From Firmicutes bacterium UBA6806 (GTDB lineage: Bacteria > Bacillota > Clostridia > Peptostreptococcales > Acidaminobacteraceae), in the NCBI GenBank assembly GCA_002452745.1, contig DKFC01000018.1, forward strand, positions 1 through 44,004: 44,004 bases of DNA, written 5' to 3'. The position numbers were made by a program, and so were the translations under genes. The notes under the pieces are model-generated. The model was not told where the DNA came from. It worked only from the letters and a program-made list of their open reading frames with translations, and did not search any database. Of the stretch, positions 8,291 through 15,874 are shown piece by piece (position 1 is the stretch's first letter; each line of letters starts with the position of its first letter).

Positions 8291-9697
8291 CTACTTTTTA
8301 GGAATGTTTAAAACTTGACCTACCACTAATTGATTTGGATTTTTAAGTGCATTTGCCTTCTTTAAAGCCTCAAGGCTCACACCATGATTTTTAGCAATTT
8401 TCCAAAGGGCGTCTCCTTCACGCACTGTATACAAGTCAGCTCTTTGAATATCGATTTTAACGGGATGGATATCCATTTCTACATTTTCAAATGAATATAA
8501 ATCTGCAGCACCGGATTGTCCCCAATAACCTTCTGTTGTCTCACCATTTCTAAAGGTAAACTCAAACCCATTTTTTCCTTCACCAAAAAGATAAGTTTTA
8601 ACTTCAGATTTTGCTTCATTATCAACCAGTTCAAAGGCAATAAAATCTCTAAATCTTTGATTTGGACCCATTGAGCCACCTACTACAGTCTCTGGTGTAT
8701 TGAGATATTCATAGCCTAAAGTCGTATACTTATCAGCATCCATGAGCGCAGTGTGTGTGCTTAAATCATATTGGTCATTGCCTTCTATATAAGATACTAA
8801 GAACCCATCATAGCCATTTCCCGATCTTGCATTTGTTGCATCTAAGATAACCACGCCGCCAGTACCTGCCACTCGGATCATCTGAGTTCCCGCATCGAAA
8901 ATAAGCGCTGTGTTCTCTTCTACACCATATGCGTAATTTGATACAGACTTATGGTCATAGGCAACTACAGCCAAACGTCCCAACCTTGCTTTACGATCAA
9001 AATGTTGGTCTACAATACCATCCTTAAAAAAGCCTAGGCCCTTAGTCACCACAAGACCACCAGCATTCTGATAATCTAATGAAGAATCATCAAAATTCTC
9101 AGTATAGCCATAGTCCAAAGCACTTAAACTATCCCCACCTGCGATCATGGTCTCACTCATAATGGCTGCACCAGCACTTGTGCCACCGACAACGCCACCA
9201 CCATGATACATTTTCTTCATGGCAGTCAATACCAATGTTTCTGAGCCGTCAGCATTTAACAAGACATCTGTAATTCTAATTTGATCTCCCCCGATGAACC
9301 AAATTCCTGTAAGACCTTCAACTTGCTTGGCAACCTCAGCATTATTACCATTGTTAATCCAGTCTGACTCATCAACCTCTTCCGTTTTTGAATCGTCTTT
9401 TGTCAACAATGGCAAAACCACCACTTGAGATTGATCAAGGCCTCTTGCCACCATATCTTCTGTAAACATTTTTGCGTATTTACTCGGACTGCCGCTTGCA
9501 GCAGGGACGATACCAATTTTAGCATTTCCTACGCCACCAGCTAGTTCTATAAAGGCATTATAAACATCGTCGTTGTCAGCTCTTAAAGCACCCCCAACAA
9601 TCACAAGTTTTCCATAATTGCCTGTTTCATTTGCAAAACTTGGCATCATTGAAAACATCAATACAAAACACATCAATAAACTCAATAACTTTTTCAT
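8291..9697 (-). CDS. Secreted cyanophycinase (peptidase S51) with C-terminal LysM domain
   Basis: Cyanophycinase is a serine exopeptidase that degrades cyanophycin (poly-Asp with Arg side chains) to beta-Asp-Arg. The 468-residue protein begins with a signal peptide (MKKLLSLLMCFVLMFSMMPS, cleavage near FANE). The S51 domain shows GGDQ (137-140), the nucleophile motif GGTSAG (171-176, Ser174) and a DQHFDRKARLGRL block. A LysM module (about 423-468) ends the protein and should hold the enzyme at the cell wall. The start is the ATG at 9695-9697, which has GGAGGGG upstream and opens the signal peptide. An upstream in-frame start at 9763 would overlap the sigma-54 promoter, so I reject it. The exported form implies scavenging of external polymer, not use of a store. 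No cyanophycin synthetase is in the window. Confidence 0.92.
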   Translation of the reverse strand: MKKLLSLLMCFVLMFSMMPSFANETGNYGKLVIVGGALRADNDDVYNAFIELAGGVGNAKIGIVPAASGSPSKYAKMFTEDMVARGLDQSQVVVLPLLTKDDSKTEEVDESDWINNGNNAEVAKQVEGLTGIWFIGGDQIRITDVLLNADGSETLVLTAMKKMYHGGGVVGGTSAGAAIMSETMIAGGDSLSALDYGYTENFDDSSLDYQNAGGLVVTKGLGFFKDGIVDQHFDRKARLGRLAVVAYDHKSVSNYAYGVEENTALIFDAGTQMIRVAGTGGVVILDATNARSGNGYDGFLVSYIEGNDQYDLSTHTALMDADKYTTLGYEYLNTPETVVGGSMGPNQRFRDFIAFELVDNEAKSEVKTYLFGEGKNGFEFTFRNGETTEGYWGQSGAADLYSFENVEMDIHPVKIDIQRADLYTVREGDALWKIAKNHGVSLEALKKANALKNPNQLVVGQVLNIPKK

Positions 9698-9746
9698 TTT
9701 CCCCTCCACTAAATCTAAATTTGTATTTCTCATGTCTTTTAATATA

Positions 9747-9762
9747 CGCAAATATGATGCCA
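9747..9762 (-). promoter_or_regulatory. Sigma-54 (-24/-12) promoter of the cyanophycinase gene
   Basis: The minus strand reads TGGCATCATATTTGCG: TGGCAT, 5 bases, then TTGCG, with correct GG-to-GC spacing. It is identical in both core blocks to the promoter of the yfcC-type gene (3043-3058). The predicted start, near 9736, leaves a leader of about 39 bases to the ATG at 9697. Confidence 0.82.
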
Positions 9763-9790
9763 TGCCATATGGCTTAAAATAAAATCATTC

Positions 9791-9827
9791 TTTGTGTCCA
9801 TTTCACCCTGTTCAACCATTTAACCCC
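9791..9827 (-). promoter_or_regulatory. Candidate activator-binding (UAS) region of the cyanophycinase gene
   Basis: Upstream of the -24/-12 promoter the minus strand has GGGGTT, TGGTTGA and GGACACAAA. These are the same blocks, in the same order, as upstream of the yfcC-type gene (3134-3163). The spacing is a few bases longer, and the block starts only about 29 bases above the -24 element. A perfect palindrome, GCCATATGGC (9764-9773), lies between. Shared binding by the 3176-5230 activator is inferred. Confidence 0.42.
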
Positions 9828-9885
9828 TTTATCACACATTTAATCCTTTTTTCCACCAATCCCAATCAACCCCTCCCCCTTTTAT

Positions 9886-10006
9886 GCAAAAAAATAAAAC
9901 CCTATTCTACAAATGCTTAAAGTTCCTCTCAAAATCAGACCATAAAATCTAATATTATGAAGAATCTTACATTATTAAAACAGGGTTTTAATTTAATGAT
10001 TAAATT
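9886..10006 (-). terminator. Structured 3' region of the cyclase gene; long-looped terminator or small RNA
   Basis: This describes most of the 310-base stretch between the cyanophycinase start and the cyclase stop. On the minus strand, just after the cyclase stop, comes an AT palindrome (AATTTAATCATTAAATT, 9990-10006). Then AAAACCCT (9982-9989) can pair with AGGGTTTT (9896-9903), which is followed by a run of seven T (9886-9894). The enclosed 78 bases have only weak internal pairing that I can see. It may be a terminator with a large loop or the end of a short RNA. Beyond it (9828-9885) I see only C-rich sequence on the plus strand. Confidence 0.35.
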
Positions 10007-10007
10007 T

Positions 10008-10646
10008 TTAAAGGGCTTTTAGTAAAACTCTTGCCGGTAAGCCTTCCACTTTAGAGACTTTTATCGGCAGACATAGCATCTCATAATGACCTTCTTTGAT
10101 GTTTTTAAGTGCAATACCTTCAATAATATAAACATGGTTGCCAAGCAATATCTTATGTGTCGGATGTTCTGGCTGGCTTCGCTCAATCCCAAGCGCATCA
10201 ATGCCTACGCACTTAACCCCACATTCAAATAAAAACTGAGCACCGCTTTCCGCAAGAAAGACATACTCAAAATCAAAGATGTCAGTGAGACTATTTACCG
10301 TTTTAAGCACTACAATTTCACCCGCTTTGATTTGATCTTTGTAGGCCAACAAGTGGTGTTTCTCAATCTGTTTATCCTGAATGCCTGTAAGATCTATCAC
10401 AAAACAATTGCCATTGACCGCTTCAATTTCAAAAACATCAGAATCTTCACCGGATTCTATCATGTGAAGGGGCATGTCTATATGCGTCCCTGTATGCAAA
10501 TCCATGGTGATGCTACTTTCATAATGACTGTGCGTTCCAAAATTAGCGCGATTGATAATAATCGGTTTCTTAACTTCTAAATTTTTATAGACCATCATCT
10601 CTGGTGAAATGGTCATGGTCACATCTGTCCATTCCTTAATGTTCAT
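10008..10646 (-). CDS. Cyclase family protein (kynurenine formamidase-like metal hydrolase)
   Basis: This 212-residue protein belongs to the cyclase/arylformamidase family, metal-dependent hydrolases that include kynurenine formamidase (KynB) and polyketide cyclases. The family metal motif is clear as HTGTHIDMPLH (about residues 51-61), preceded by DLTG-like and TMTISPEM segments typical of the N terminus. The C-terminal IDALGIERSQPEHPTHKILL block is also characteristic. No signal peptide is present. The ATG has AGGAG 6 bases upstream. It follows zwf on the same strand after 120 bases that include a short tandem repeat, so it probably has separate expression. No tryptophan-degradation genes are nearby, so the substrate is unknown; many clostridial members are of unassigned function. 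Confidence 0.85.
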   Translation of the reverse strand: MNIKEWTDVTMTISPEMMVYKNLEVKKPIIINRANFGTHSHYESSITMDLHTGTHIDMPLHMIESGEDSDVFEIEAVNGNCFVIDLTGIQDKQIEKHHLLAYKDQIKAGEIVVLKTVNSLTDIFDFEYVFLAESGAQFLFECGVKCVGIDALGIERSQPEHPTHKILLGNHVYIIEGIALKNIKEGHYEMLCLPIKVSKVEGLPARVLLKAL

Positions 10647-10727
10647 TGTTTCTCCTTTTTAAGCTTTCAAATTATTGCTTTAAATAAGCTTCATTTTCCT
10701 ATTCATATTGGTAAAATGCTCTTTCAC

Positions 10728-10765
10728 CTATATAGGCTTCCTTCATCTATATAGGCTTCCTTCAT
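10728..10765. repeat. Two perfect 19-bp tandem repeats at the zwf stop, plus a partial third
   Basis: CTATATAGGCTTCCTTCAT occurs at 10728-10746 and again at 10747-10765. A partial third copy (CTTATAGG) follows from 10766 and runs over the zwf stop codon. On the zwf strand the unit starts ATGAAGGAAGCC and ends in the palindrome CTATATAG. It looks like recent slippage of the sequence around the stop codon. Confidence 0.85.
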
Positions 10766-10766
10766 C

Positions 10767-12134
10767 TTATAGGTAAGTTAAAAATTGACCCCACTCTGAT
10801 TTAAGCCTTTCAATAATTTCTGACTCGTCTTTATAGATGTGAAGCCTTTCATATTTCTTGAGCTGTTCCAATTGATCTATAACCTTCCACGAACTTTCAA
10901 TCTCATCCCATCGTGTAAAGAGGGATGCATCATCGTGGATGACATCCAAAATCAATTTTTCATAGGCTTCAGGTGTATTCCCCATGACATTACACAGATG
11001 ACAATAATCCATCTTCATCGGCATGACATAAGATTGAAGGCCAGGTGCTTTGCCGTTGAAAGTCAATGCAATACCCTCTCTAGGGGCAATTTCAATGGTT
11101 AATGTATTTTTCTCAGGCTGACCACTTTCAAAGAAGAAATTTGAATTTTTAAATGTAATGACAATGGCAGCTCGTTTTGAATTCATTTTCTTTCCAGTTA
11201 CCAAATAAAAAGGCGTATTAGCCCATCTTTGGGTGTTGACCGACATTTTAAGTGCAACAAAGGTCTCTGTTTTGGAATCGCTTGGAATACCCTTCTCAGA
11301 TAAATAGCCGTCATACTGGCCATAAATCATGGGACTCGAAAATTCAAGGTTTTCGAGGACCTTTACCTTTTCATCCTTTATAAGCCTGTCATTTAAGCCA
11401 TTGGGTTGATCCATGGCTACCAAGGCAAGGGTTTGAAATAAGTGATTTTGAACCATATCTCTTAGTGCGCCAGAACGGTCGTAATAGCCGCCACGCTGCT
11501 TTACAGTTTCGGTCTCAAAAGCATAAATTGTAATGTGCTCAATATTATGGTGATTCCAAATGCTTTCAAAGATTTTATTTGCAAATCTAACCATCAAGAC
11601 GTTTTGGAGCATTTCCTTCCCCAGGTAATGGTCTATCCGATAAATTTGGCTCTCCTCAATTAACCCGAGGAGTAAGTGATTGTATGACTTTGCCGTCTCC
11701 AGGTTTTCACCAAAGGGCTTTTCAAAGATGATTTTATCCCGCATATTGCTTCTAACCACCAAATTATTTTCCACAAGTACCTTTGCAATTATGGGGAAAA
11801 AACGAGGTGCTGTGGCCAAATAATATATTCTTTCTTGAGCGCTATTGACATTAATGCTTTTCATATAGCTTTGAAAGTCACCGTAGGCCTCTTCATCTGT
11901 AAAATCCATCTTAATGTATTTAAGGTGGGTTTTAAAGGCATCCCACTCCGGAAAATCACCCTCTATCTGTCCCTTAATGTGTTCGATAAACAAATCATTT
12001 TCAAAGGGTTGACGACCGATTAAATTAACGATGAAATGTGACGGTAACTGATCATCCGAGAATAGAACATAAAGCGCCGGTATTAATTTTTTAGTTGTTA
12101 AGTCGCCTGTTGCTCCAAATATTGTAAAAATCAT
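10767..12134 (-). CDS. zwf: Glucose-6-phosphate 1-dehydrogenase
   Basis: This enzyme oxidises glucose 6-phosphate to 6-phosphoglucono-lactone with NADP+, the first step of the oxidative pentose phosphate pathway, in the cytoplasm. The Rossmann motif FGATGDLTTKKLIPALY opens the protein, and the substrate/active-site motif RIDHYLGKEMLQN lies near residue 163. At 455 residues it is slightly shorter than the usual 480-500. The ATG lies 9 bases after the gnd stop with GGGTGAAGG before it, so the two are co-transcribed and probably coupled. The 3' end overlaps a tandem repeat. No 6-phosphogluconolactonase gene is in the window. Confidence in identity is high. Confidence 0.96.
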   Translation of the reverse strand: MIFTIFGATGDLTTKKLIPALYVLFSDDQLPSHFIVNLIGRQPFENDLFIEHIKGQIEGDFPEWDAFKTHLKYIKMDFTDEEAYGDFQSYMKSINVNSAQERIYYLATAPRFFPIIAKVLVENNLVVRSNMRDKIIFEKPFGENLETAKSYNHLLLGLIEESQIYRIDHYLGKEMLQNVLMVRFANKIFESIWNHHNIEHITIYAFETETVKQRGGYYDRSGALRDMVQNHLFQTLALVAMDQPNGLNDRLIKDEKVKVLENLEFSSPMIYGQYDGYLSEKGIPSDSKTETFVALKMSVNTQRWANTPFYLVTGKKMNSKRAAIVITFKNSNFFFESGQPEKNTLTIEIAPREGIALTFNGKAPGLQSYVMPMKMDYCHLCNVMGNTPEAYEKLILDVIHDDASLFTRWDEIESSWKVIDQLEQLKKYERLHIYKDESEIIERLKSEWGQFLTYL

Positions 12135-12143
12135 ACCTTCACC

Positions 12144-13040
12144 CTATTCTTTATATATTTTATGACCACCAAACTGATTTCTTAGTGCTGCTATTGATTT
12201 CTCGCTAAAGCGATCCTCATCCTTAGATTTAAATCTTGTGAAGAGGGATTGGGTAATAACAGGGGCAGAAACCTTGAGTCTTAGCGCCTCTTCCACCGTC
12301 CAGTCCGCTTCACCCGAAGCGTCAACAATACCTCGAATACCCTCCAAGGTCTCGCTTTCTTTAAAAGCTTCATGCATCAATCTCATTAAAAGACCTTCAA
12401 TAATAGAACCGTTGCTCCAGACCTTTGAAGTGAGTTCAAAATCCAAATCATATTCAGATGCCTTTAAGATATCAAACCCCTCACCAATGGCTTGCATCAT
12501 ACCGTATTCAATGCCATTGTGAACCATCTTAACATAATGGCCACTACCCGAAGCACCAAAGTAACCATAACCGTCTTTTATCGCTATCTTTTGCAAGACC
12601 TCATCCACATATTCCACTGGTTCTGGATCGCCACCTGCCATGAGACAAGCGCCATATCTTGCGCCAGATATACCACCACTGGTCCCCACATCTATGAAAT
12701 CTATACCCAGTGCATTTAGCTTGGCATATCTTCTTTTAGTGTCCTTGTAATTTGAATTACCACCATCAATGATGATATCCGACTGCTTTAGCATTGGTAT
12801 GAGCTCATCTATAAGCTGATCTACCGTTTCGCCAGCAGGAACCATGAGCCAGATGACCTTTCTGTCATCCAAGTCAGCTACGAGTTTTTCCAGCTCATAA
12901 TAGCCTTCTACACCTTCTGATTTAATAAGATCCACTTTTTCTCTAGAGCGATTAAACGCCCTGATATCCACGCCTTGATCCTTCATATTAAGTGCCAATG
13001 CATAGCCCATTTTTCCAAGTCCAACTAAACCAATCTTCAT
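12144..13040 (-). CDS. gnd: 6-phosphogluconate dehydrogenase, decarboxylating (short, YqeC/GntZ-like form)
   Basis: This enzyme oxidatively decarboxylates 6-phosphogluconate to ribulose 5-phosphate with reduction of NAD(P)+. At 298 residues it is the short form of the family, not the 470-residue form of enteric bacteria. Visible features are the N-terminal dinucleotide motif GLVGLGKMG (4-12), IIDGGNSNYKDTKRR, the catalytic-region DVGTSGGISGARYGACLMAGG and KMVHNGIEYGMMQ, which holds the catalytic lysine. Short forms often prefer NAD+, but that is family knowledge, not visible here. The ATG has AGAGGG upstream. It is the first gene of the gnd-zwf operon, so both oxidative pentose-phosphate dehydrogenases are made together. 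Confidence 0.95.
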   Translation of the reverse strand: MKIGLVGLGKMGYALALNMKDQGVDIRAFNRSREKVDLIKSEGVEGYYELEKLVADLDDRKVIWLMVPAGETVDQLIDELIPMLKQSDIIIDGGNSNYKDTKRRYAKLNALGIDFIDVGTSGGISGARYGACLMAGGDPEPVEYVDEVLQKIAIKDGYGYFGASGSGHYVKMVHNGIEYGMMQAIGEGFDILKASEYDLDFELTSKVWSNGSIIEGLLMRLMHEAFKESETLEGIRGIVDASGEADWTVEEALRLKVSAPVITQSLFTRFKSKDEDRFSEKSIAALRNQFGGHKIYKE

Positions 13041-13114
13041 ATAATCCCTCTTTTCTCACTAATTTATTCTAAATAAAGACACTCGTAACCCTTTAGTACC
13101 CCATTTAAAGGTGT

Positions 13115-13146
13115 AAAAAACGCCTTTAAGAAAATCTTAAAGACGT
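13115..13146 (-). terminator. Intrinsic terminator after the hemerythrin gene
   Basis: On the minus strand ACGTCTTTAAG and CTTAAAGGCGT pair over 11 bp (one G-U) with a 5-base loop, followed by TTTTTT. It begins 6 bases after the hemerythrin stop. Confidence 0.9.
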
Positions 13147-13152
13147 CGTCTC

Positions 13153-13566
13153 TTATTTTTCACCCAAAAGGAGTGGAACATACTCTCTATCTGTCTTAAC
13201 AATGTGCAAGACAAGCCAATCTGCAACAAAATTCAGCAGTTCAATTAAAGTCTCTTTTTGGTTGGAATCTATTGTTTCCAAGTTGGCCATGTAACCTTCA
13301 AGTTTTTTGACGAACAGCTTGTGCTCAAACTTATGCGACATACTTCCAATATAGTCCACAGCGTCAAACAGTTTTTCCTCATCTCTAAAATGTGTCACAG
13401 TGTAATTCTCAAGTTCTTTGAGCATTGCCACAATTTCATCAAAATAGTCTTCTCTCGTATCATCATTTACAAGTTCAAATAAGCTATTGCCGATTTCTAT
13501 AAGTCTCTTGTGTTGATTATCGACTTCAGGAATCCCAAACTCAAACTCCTTTTTCCAAACTAACAT
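13153..13566 (-). CDS. Bacteriohemerythrin
   Basis: This is a 137-residue single-domain hemerythrin with a non-heme di-iron site that binds O2. In anaerobes these proteins are thought to sense, buffer or scavenge oxygen in the cytoplasm. The iron-ligand pattern is complete by eye: His in DNQHKRL (about residue 20), the HFRDEEKLF motif with His and Glu, HKFEHKLF with two histidines, and HIVKTDREY near the C terminus with His and Asp. The length is typical (about 135). The gene is monocistronic, with a strong terminator behind it and a nested dyad upstream that could be an operator (13640-13681). GGAGG lies 5-6 bases before the ATG. Confidence 0.94.
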   Translation of the reverse strand: MLVWKKEFEFGIPEVDNQHKRLIEIGNSLFELVNDDTREDYFDEIVAMLKELENYTVTHFRDEEKLFDAVDYIGSMSHKFEHKLFVKKLEGYMANLETIDSNQKETLIELLNFVADWLVLHIVKTDREYVPLLLGEK

Positions 13567-13639
13567 AAATTTCCTCCACTTTCTCCTTTATCCAGTGAAA
13601 GGCATATGTACACCTGTTGACCCCTTCACATTCTAGGAA

Positions 13640-13681
13640 CTATCATTTCTAACAATATAATTGTACTCATTACAATGATAG
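13640..13681. promoter_or_regulatory. Nested dyad upstream of the hemerythrin gene
   Basis: ATTGTACTCATTACAAT (13660-13676) is a perfect 6-bp dyad with a 5-base centre. Wider arms CTATCATT (13640-13647) and AATGATAG (13674-13681) surround or overlap it. It lies 75-115 bases upstream of the hemerythrin ATG in the position of a promoter or operator. I found no good -35/-10 pair, so the role is open. The rest of the 204-base gap has a weak hairpin at 13728-13749, after the lipid kinase gene. Confidence 0.4.
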
Positions 13682-13770
13682 CTCAATAAATTCAAATATT
13701 CCAGTAGCGGATTATTAATTTTTTGTTAATTCAGCTTATTTGTTGAATTTTACCACCTAATCTTGCCGGA

Positions 13771-14664
13771 TTATCCCACTTTATTGTTTGAGGCGATGAT
13801 CTTAAGCCTGTCAGGAATAACGCTGATGTCCATTGGAAATTCAATTCCCGCCTCACCATCCAAATCTGAGCAAATACTATCATCACACATAATCCTCAGT
13901 TTTGACGACGTAAAATACTCAATATACTGGCTCTCTGGATGTTCGCCGTTCCAAACTTTTATCAGCAGGGGCATGAACTCGAGAACAGGACATCGCTTGA
14001 ACAAGAGGACATCAAATAGGCCGTCATTAACTTTCGAACTAGGTGCAATCTTTCTAAAGCCACCTGCTGACTTGCCATTCATGACAAGGGCAAAGTAAAT
14101 ATTCTCTTGATAGACGGCATCATCTGCAAATACAGTGACATCAAAGGGTTTCAATTTCGGAAATTCCTCAATCCCCTTCAAGTAATATGCCAGAACACCA
14201 ATAATATTTTTTACCTGTTCATTAACTTTTTGGCTGATATCTACCAGATATCCAAAACTCGCCACATTTATAAAATACTTGCCATTTGCCAGCCCAATAT
14301 CACATGGAATCACCTCACCATGCAGTGCTGTTTCCACCATGCCCTCTATGGTTCCGGGAATGTCGAACATCTGTGCAAAGTCATTTGCCGTTCCCACAGG
14401 GAATATGGCAATTGGAAGCGACCAATCGAGCCTCATCAACTCATTGACCACTTGATGTATGGTTCCATCTCCACCTGCAATAATCACTCTATCATATGCG
14501 CTCTCATCCTCATTATCAAGGTATGCCCTAAGCCTCTCAATTGTGTTTAGCCTATACGGAACCACAAATACGTCCCTTTGCTGAAATTGGTTGATAATAT
14601 AATCTAGTTGATTGTGAAATCCCTTTAGTCCCGCTCTGGGGTTGTAAAATAATAGCGCTTTCAT
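13771..14664 (-). CDS. YegS/BmrU family lipid kinase (diacylglycerol kinase catalytic domain)
   Basis: Proteins of this family phosphorylate diacylglycerol or related lipids at the cytoplasmic membrane face using ATP. Soluble Gram-positive members (DgkB, YtlR, BmrU) recycle diacylglycerol made during lipoteichoic acid synthesis. The 297-residue protein has YNPRAG near the N terminus, the nucleotide motif GGDGTIHQVVNELM and the PVGTANDFA block that marks the family. GKSAGGFRKIAPSSKVNDGLFDV forms the start of the C-terminal beta-sandwich. The start is the ATG at 14662-14664 with GGAGAG upstream; a TTG 12 bases earlier would consume that site. It is the last gene of the mutY-GNAT-glutaredoxin-kinase operon, 17 bases after the glutaredoxin stop. 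The exact lipid substrate is not visible. Confidence 0.88.
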   Translation of the reverse strand: MKALLFYNPRAGLKGFHNQLDYIINQFQQRDVFVVPYRLNTIERLRAYLDNEDESAYDRVIIAGGDGTIHQVVNELMRLDWSLPIAIFPVGTANDFAQMFDIPGTIEGMVETALHGEVIPCDIGLANGKYFINVASFGYLVDISQKVNEQVKNIIGVLAYYLKGIEEFPKLKPFDVTVFADDAVYQENIYFALVMNGKSAGGFRKIAPSSKVNDGLFDVLLFKRCPVLEFMPLLIKVWNGEHPESQYIEYFTSSKLRIMCDDSICSDLDGEAGIEFPMDISVIPDRLKIIASNNKVG

Positions 14665-14681
14665 AATTCTCTCCAAATGTC

Positions 14682-15029
14682 TTACATAATTTTAGTATGA
14701 ACGATGAATTCATTTGTGCACTTCTTGCAAGTGATTTTAACCTTTCCCTTGCCCTTTGGAACTCTGGTTCTATGATGGCACTCCGGACAGCTTTCCACAG
14801 TATAATCAATCAGAGCATCTATCTTAGCTCGATCCAGTCCAACCACGCTCTCATCTCCTATGATAAAAGCCGGAACACCCATCATTTTTCTAGACATCAT
14901 CTCCTGCCGCGCCACTGGGTCAAGTTGTACATTTTTTTCAGTATACTTATACCCTCTTTCCTCTAGGTAAGCCCTTGCAGACTTACAATGTGGACACGTG
15001 CTGCTTGTAAACATAATGATTTCCTTCAT
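14682..15029 (-). CDS. Glutaredoxin-like protein with C-terminal zinc ribbon
   Basis: This is a 115-residue redox protein. Residues 1-75 are a glutaredoxin/NrdH-type thioredoxin fold with the active site CPHC (about residues 12-15), the cis-proline region GVPAFIIGDE and the family ending VGLDRAKIDALI. Residues 80-110 add a small four-cysteine motif, CPEC then CKKC, that should bind zinc. The zinc ribbon fused to glutaredoxin is less usual and may help bind a partner. The start is the ATG with AAGGTGG upstream; an earlier in-frame start would add 11 residues without a good ribosome site. It is in the mutY operon, 59 bases after the GNAT gene. Electron donor and target are unknown. Confidence 0.82.
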   Translation of the reverse strand: MKEIIMFTSSTCPHCKSARAYLEERGYKYTEKNVQLDPVARQEMMSRKMMGVPAFIIGDESVVGLDRAKIDALIDYTVESCPECHHRTRVPKGKGKVKITCKKCTNEFIVHTKIM

Positions 15030-15088
15030 GAGGCACCACCTTTCATTTAAATCATTTCCCAAATAGGGCCTTTATATTTATACCCCAT

Positions 15089-15874
15089 TTAACGTGATTT
15101 AGTCACATGGAGTACAGTATCAAACGCTTCAAATCCGAGTGATTTATAGAGCCCAATTGCCCTTAGATCATCTGCCTGCAAATAGACATCACCACCTCCT
15201 GCATCTGTTAAAATGGCCTTTACGCATGCTTTGGCAAATCCTCGCCCCTGATACTCCGGCGCTGTTGCGACCCCCACAATAATACGATTGTCAAAATCCG
15301 TCTGAGCCACACTGGCCAATTTACCATCCTTCCATATGCCTCGAGCAATCCCCCTTCCACTAATGAGTTTTGATTCCATATAGGCTAAACTCGCAGATCC
15401 AGAAAAAACCCGTTTATATAAGGCATCCACTTCATAGAGGGACTCAGCGAGAATCGGCACCACTTCATCTGATTTTATCTGTCCCTCTGAGTCTCCTTTG
15501 AGTTTAAAAAGTTTGGCTCCTTGCCGTTCAGTTGTCTCTCCCATAAAAGCTGCTAGATGAGCAAATGTAGACTCTGGAACGATCATTTCTTTAAAGGGTA
15601 TCTGACTCAATTTTTCCTCAAGCGACCTCAAATGAGTTGAAGCGCCTTTGTACAGTTTAAACAGCTCCCTATCTATTGCCACTTGAAGATTGCCTGATTT
15701 TCTGTAAAAGAGACCTAACGCAGGTCTCTTCTGATATTTGAGCACATAAATATCTCTATAGGCTCTCATGCCCTCTTCAGCTGCCATGCAGATAAAATAG
15801 TTTCGGGCAGGGTCTGCATAAATGAGCGCTCTCAAATCTGAAGCTATTCGTCCTTCATGAACTTCATAAATCAT
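15089..15874 (-). CDS. GNAT family N-acetyltransferase
   Basis: This is a 261-residue acetyltransferase of unknown substrate. The GNAT core is in the C-terminal half, with the acetyl-CoA loop block APEYQGRGFAKACVKAIL (Q/RxxGxG/A type) and the closing LYKSLGFEAFDT motif. The N-terminal 130 residues are a less conserved domain, as in two-domain GNATs (for example FeeM/YdaF-like or GNAT_acetyltran families). The ATG at 15872-15874 has GGAGG 6 bases before it and overlaps the 3' end of mutY by 11 bases, so translation is coupled. An in-frame upstream start would deepen that overlap. Function cannot be deduced from context; DNA repair (mutY) and redox (glutaredoxin) genes are its neighbours. Confidence 0.82.
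   Translation of the reverse strand: MIYEVHEGRIASDLRALIYADPARNYFICMAAEEGMRAYRDIYVLKYQKRPALGLFYRKSGNLQVAIDRELFKLYKGASTHLRSLEEKLSQIPFKEMIVPESTFAHLAAFMGETTERQGAKLFKLKGDSEGQIKSDEVVPILAESLYEVDALYKRVFSGSASLAYMESKLISGRGIARGIWKDGKLASVAQTDFDNRIIVGVATAPEYQGRGFAKACVKAILTDAGGGDVYLQADDLRAIGLYKSLGFEAFDTVLHVTKSR

Noticed and set aside
9698..9763. Longer cyanophycinase with 22 extra N-terminal residues
   Set aside because: The extension would overlap the -24/-12 promoter and bury the signal peptide; the ribosome site GGAGGGG belongs to the ATG at 9697.
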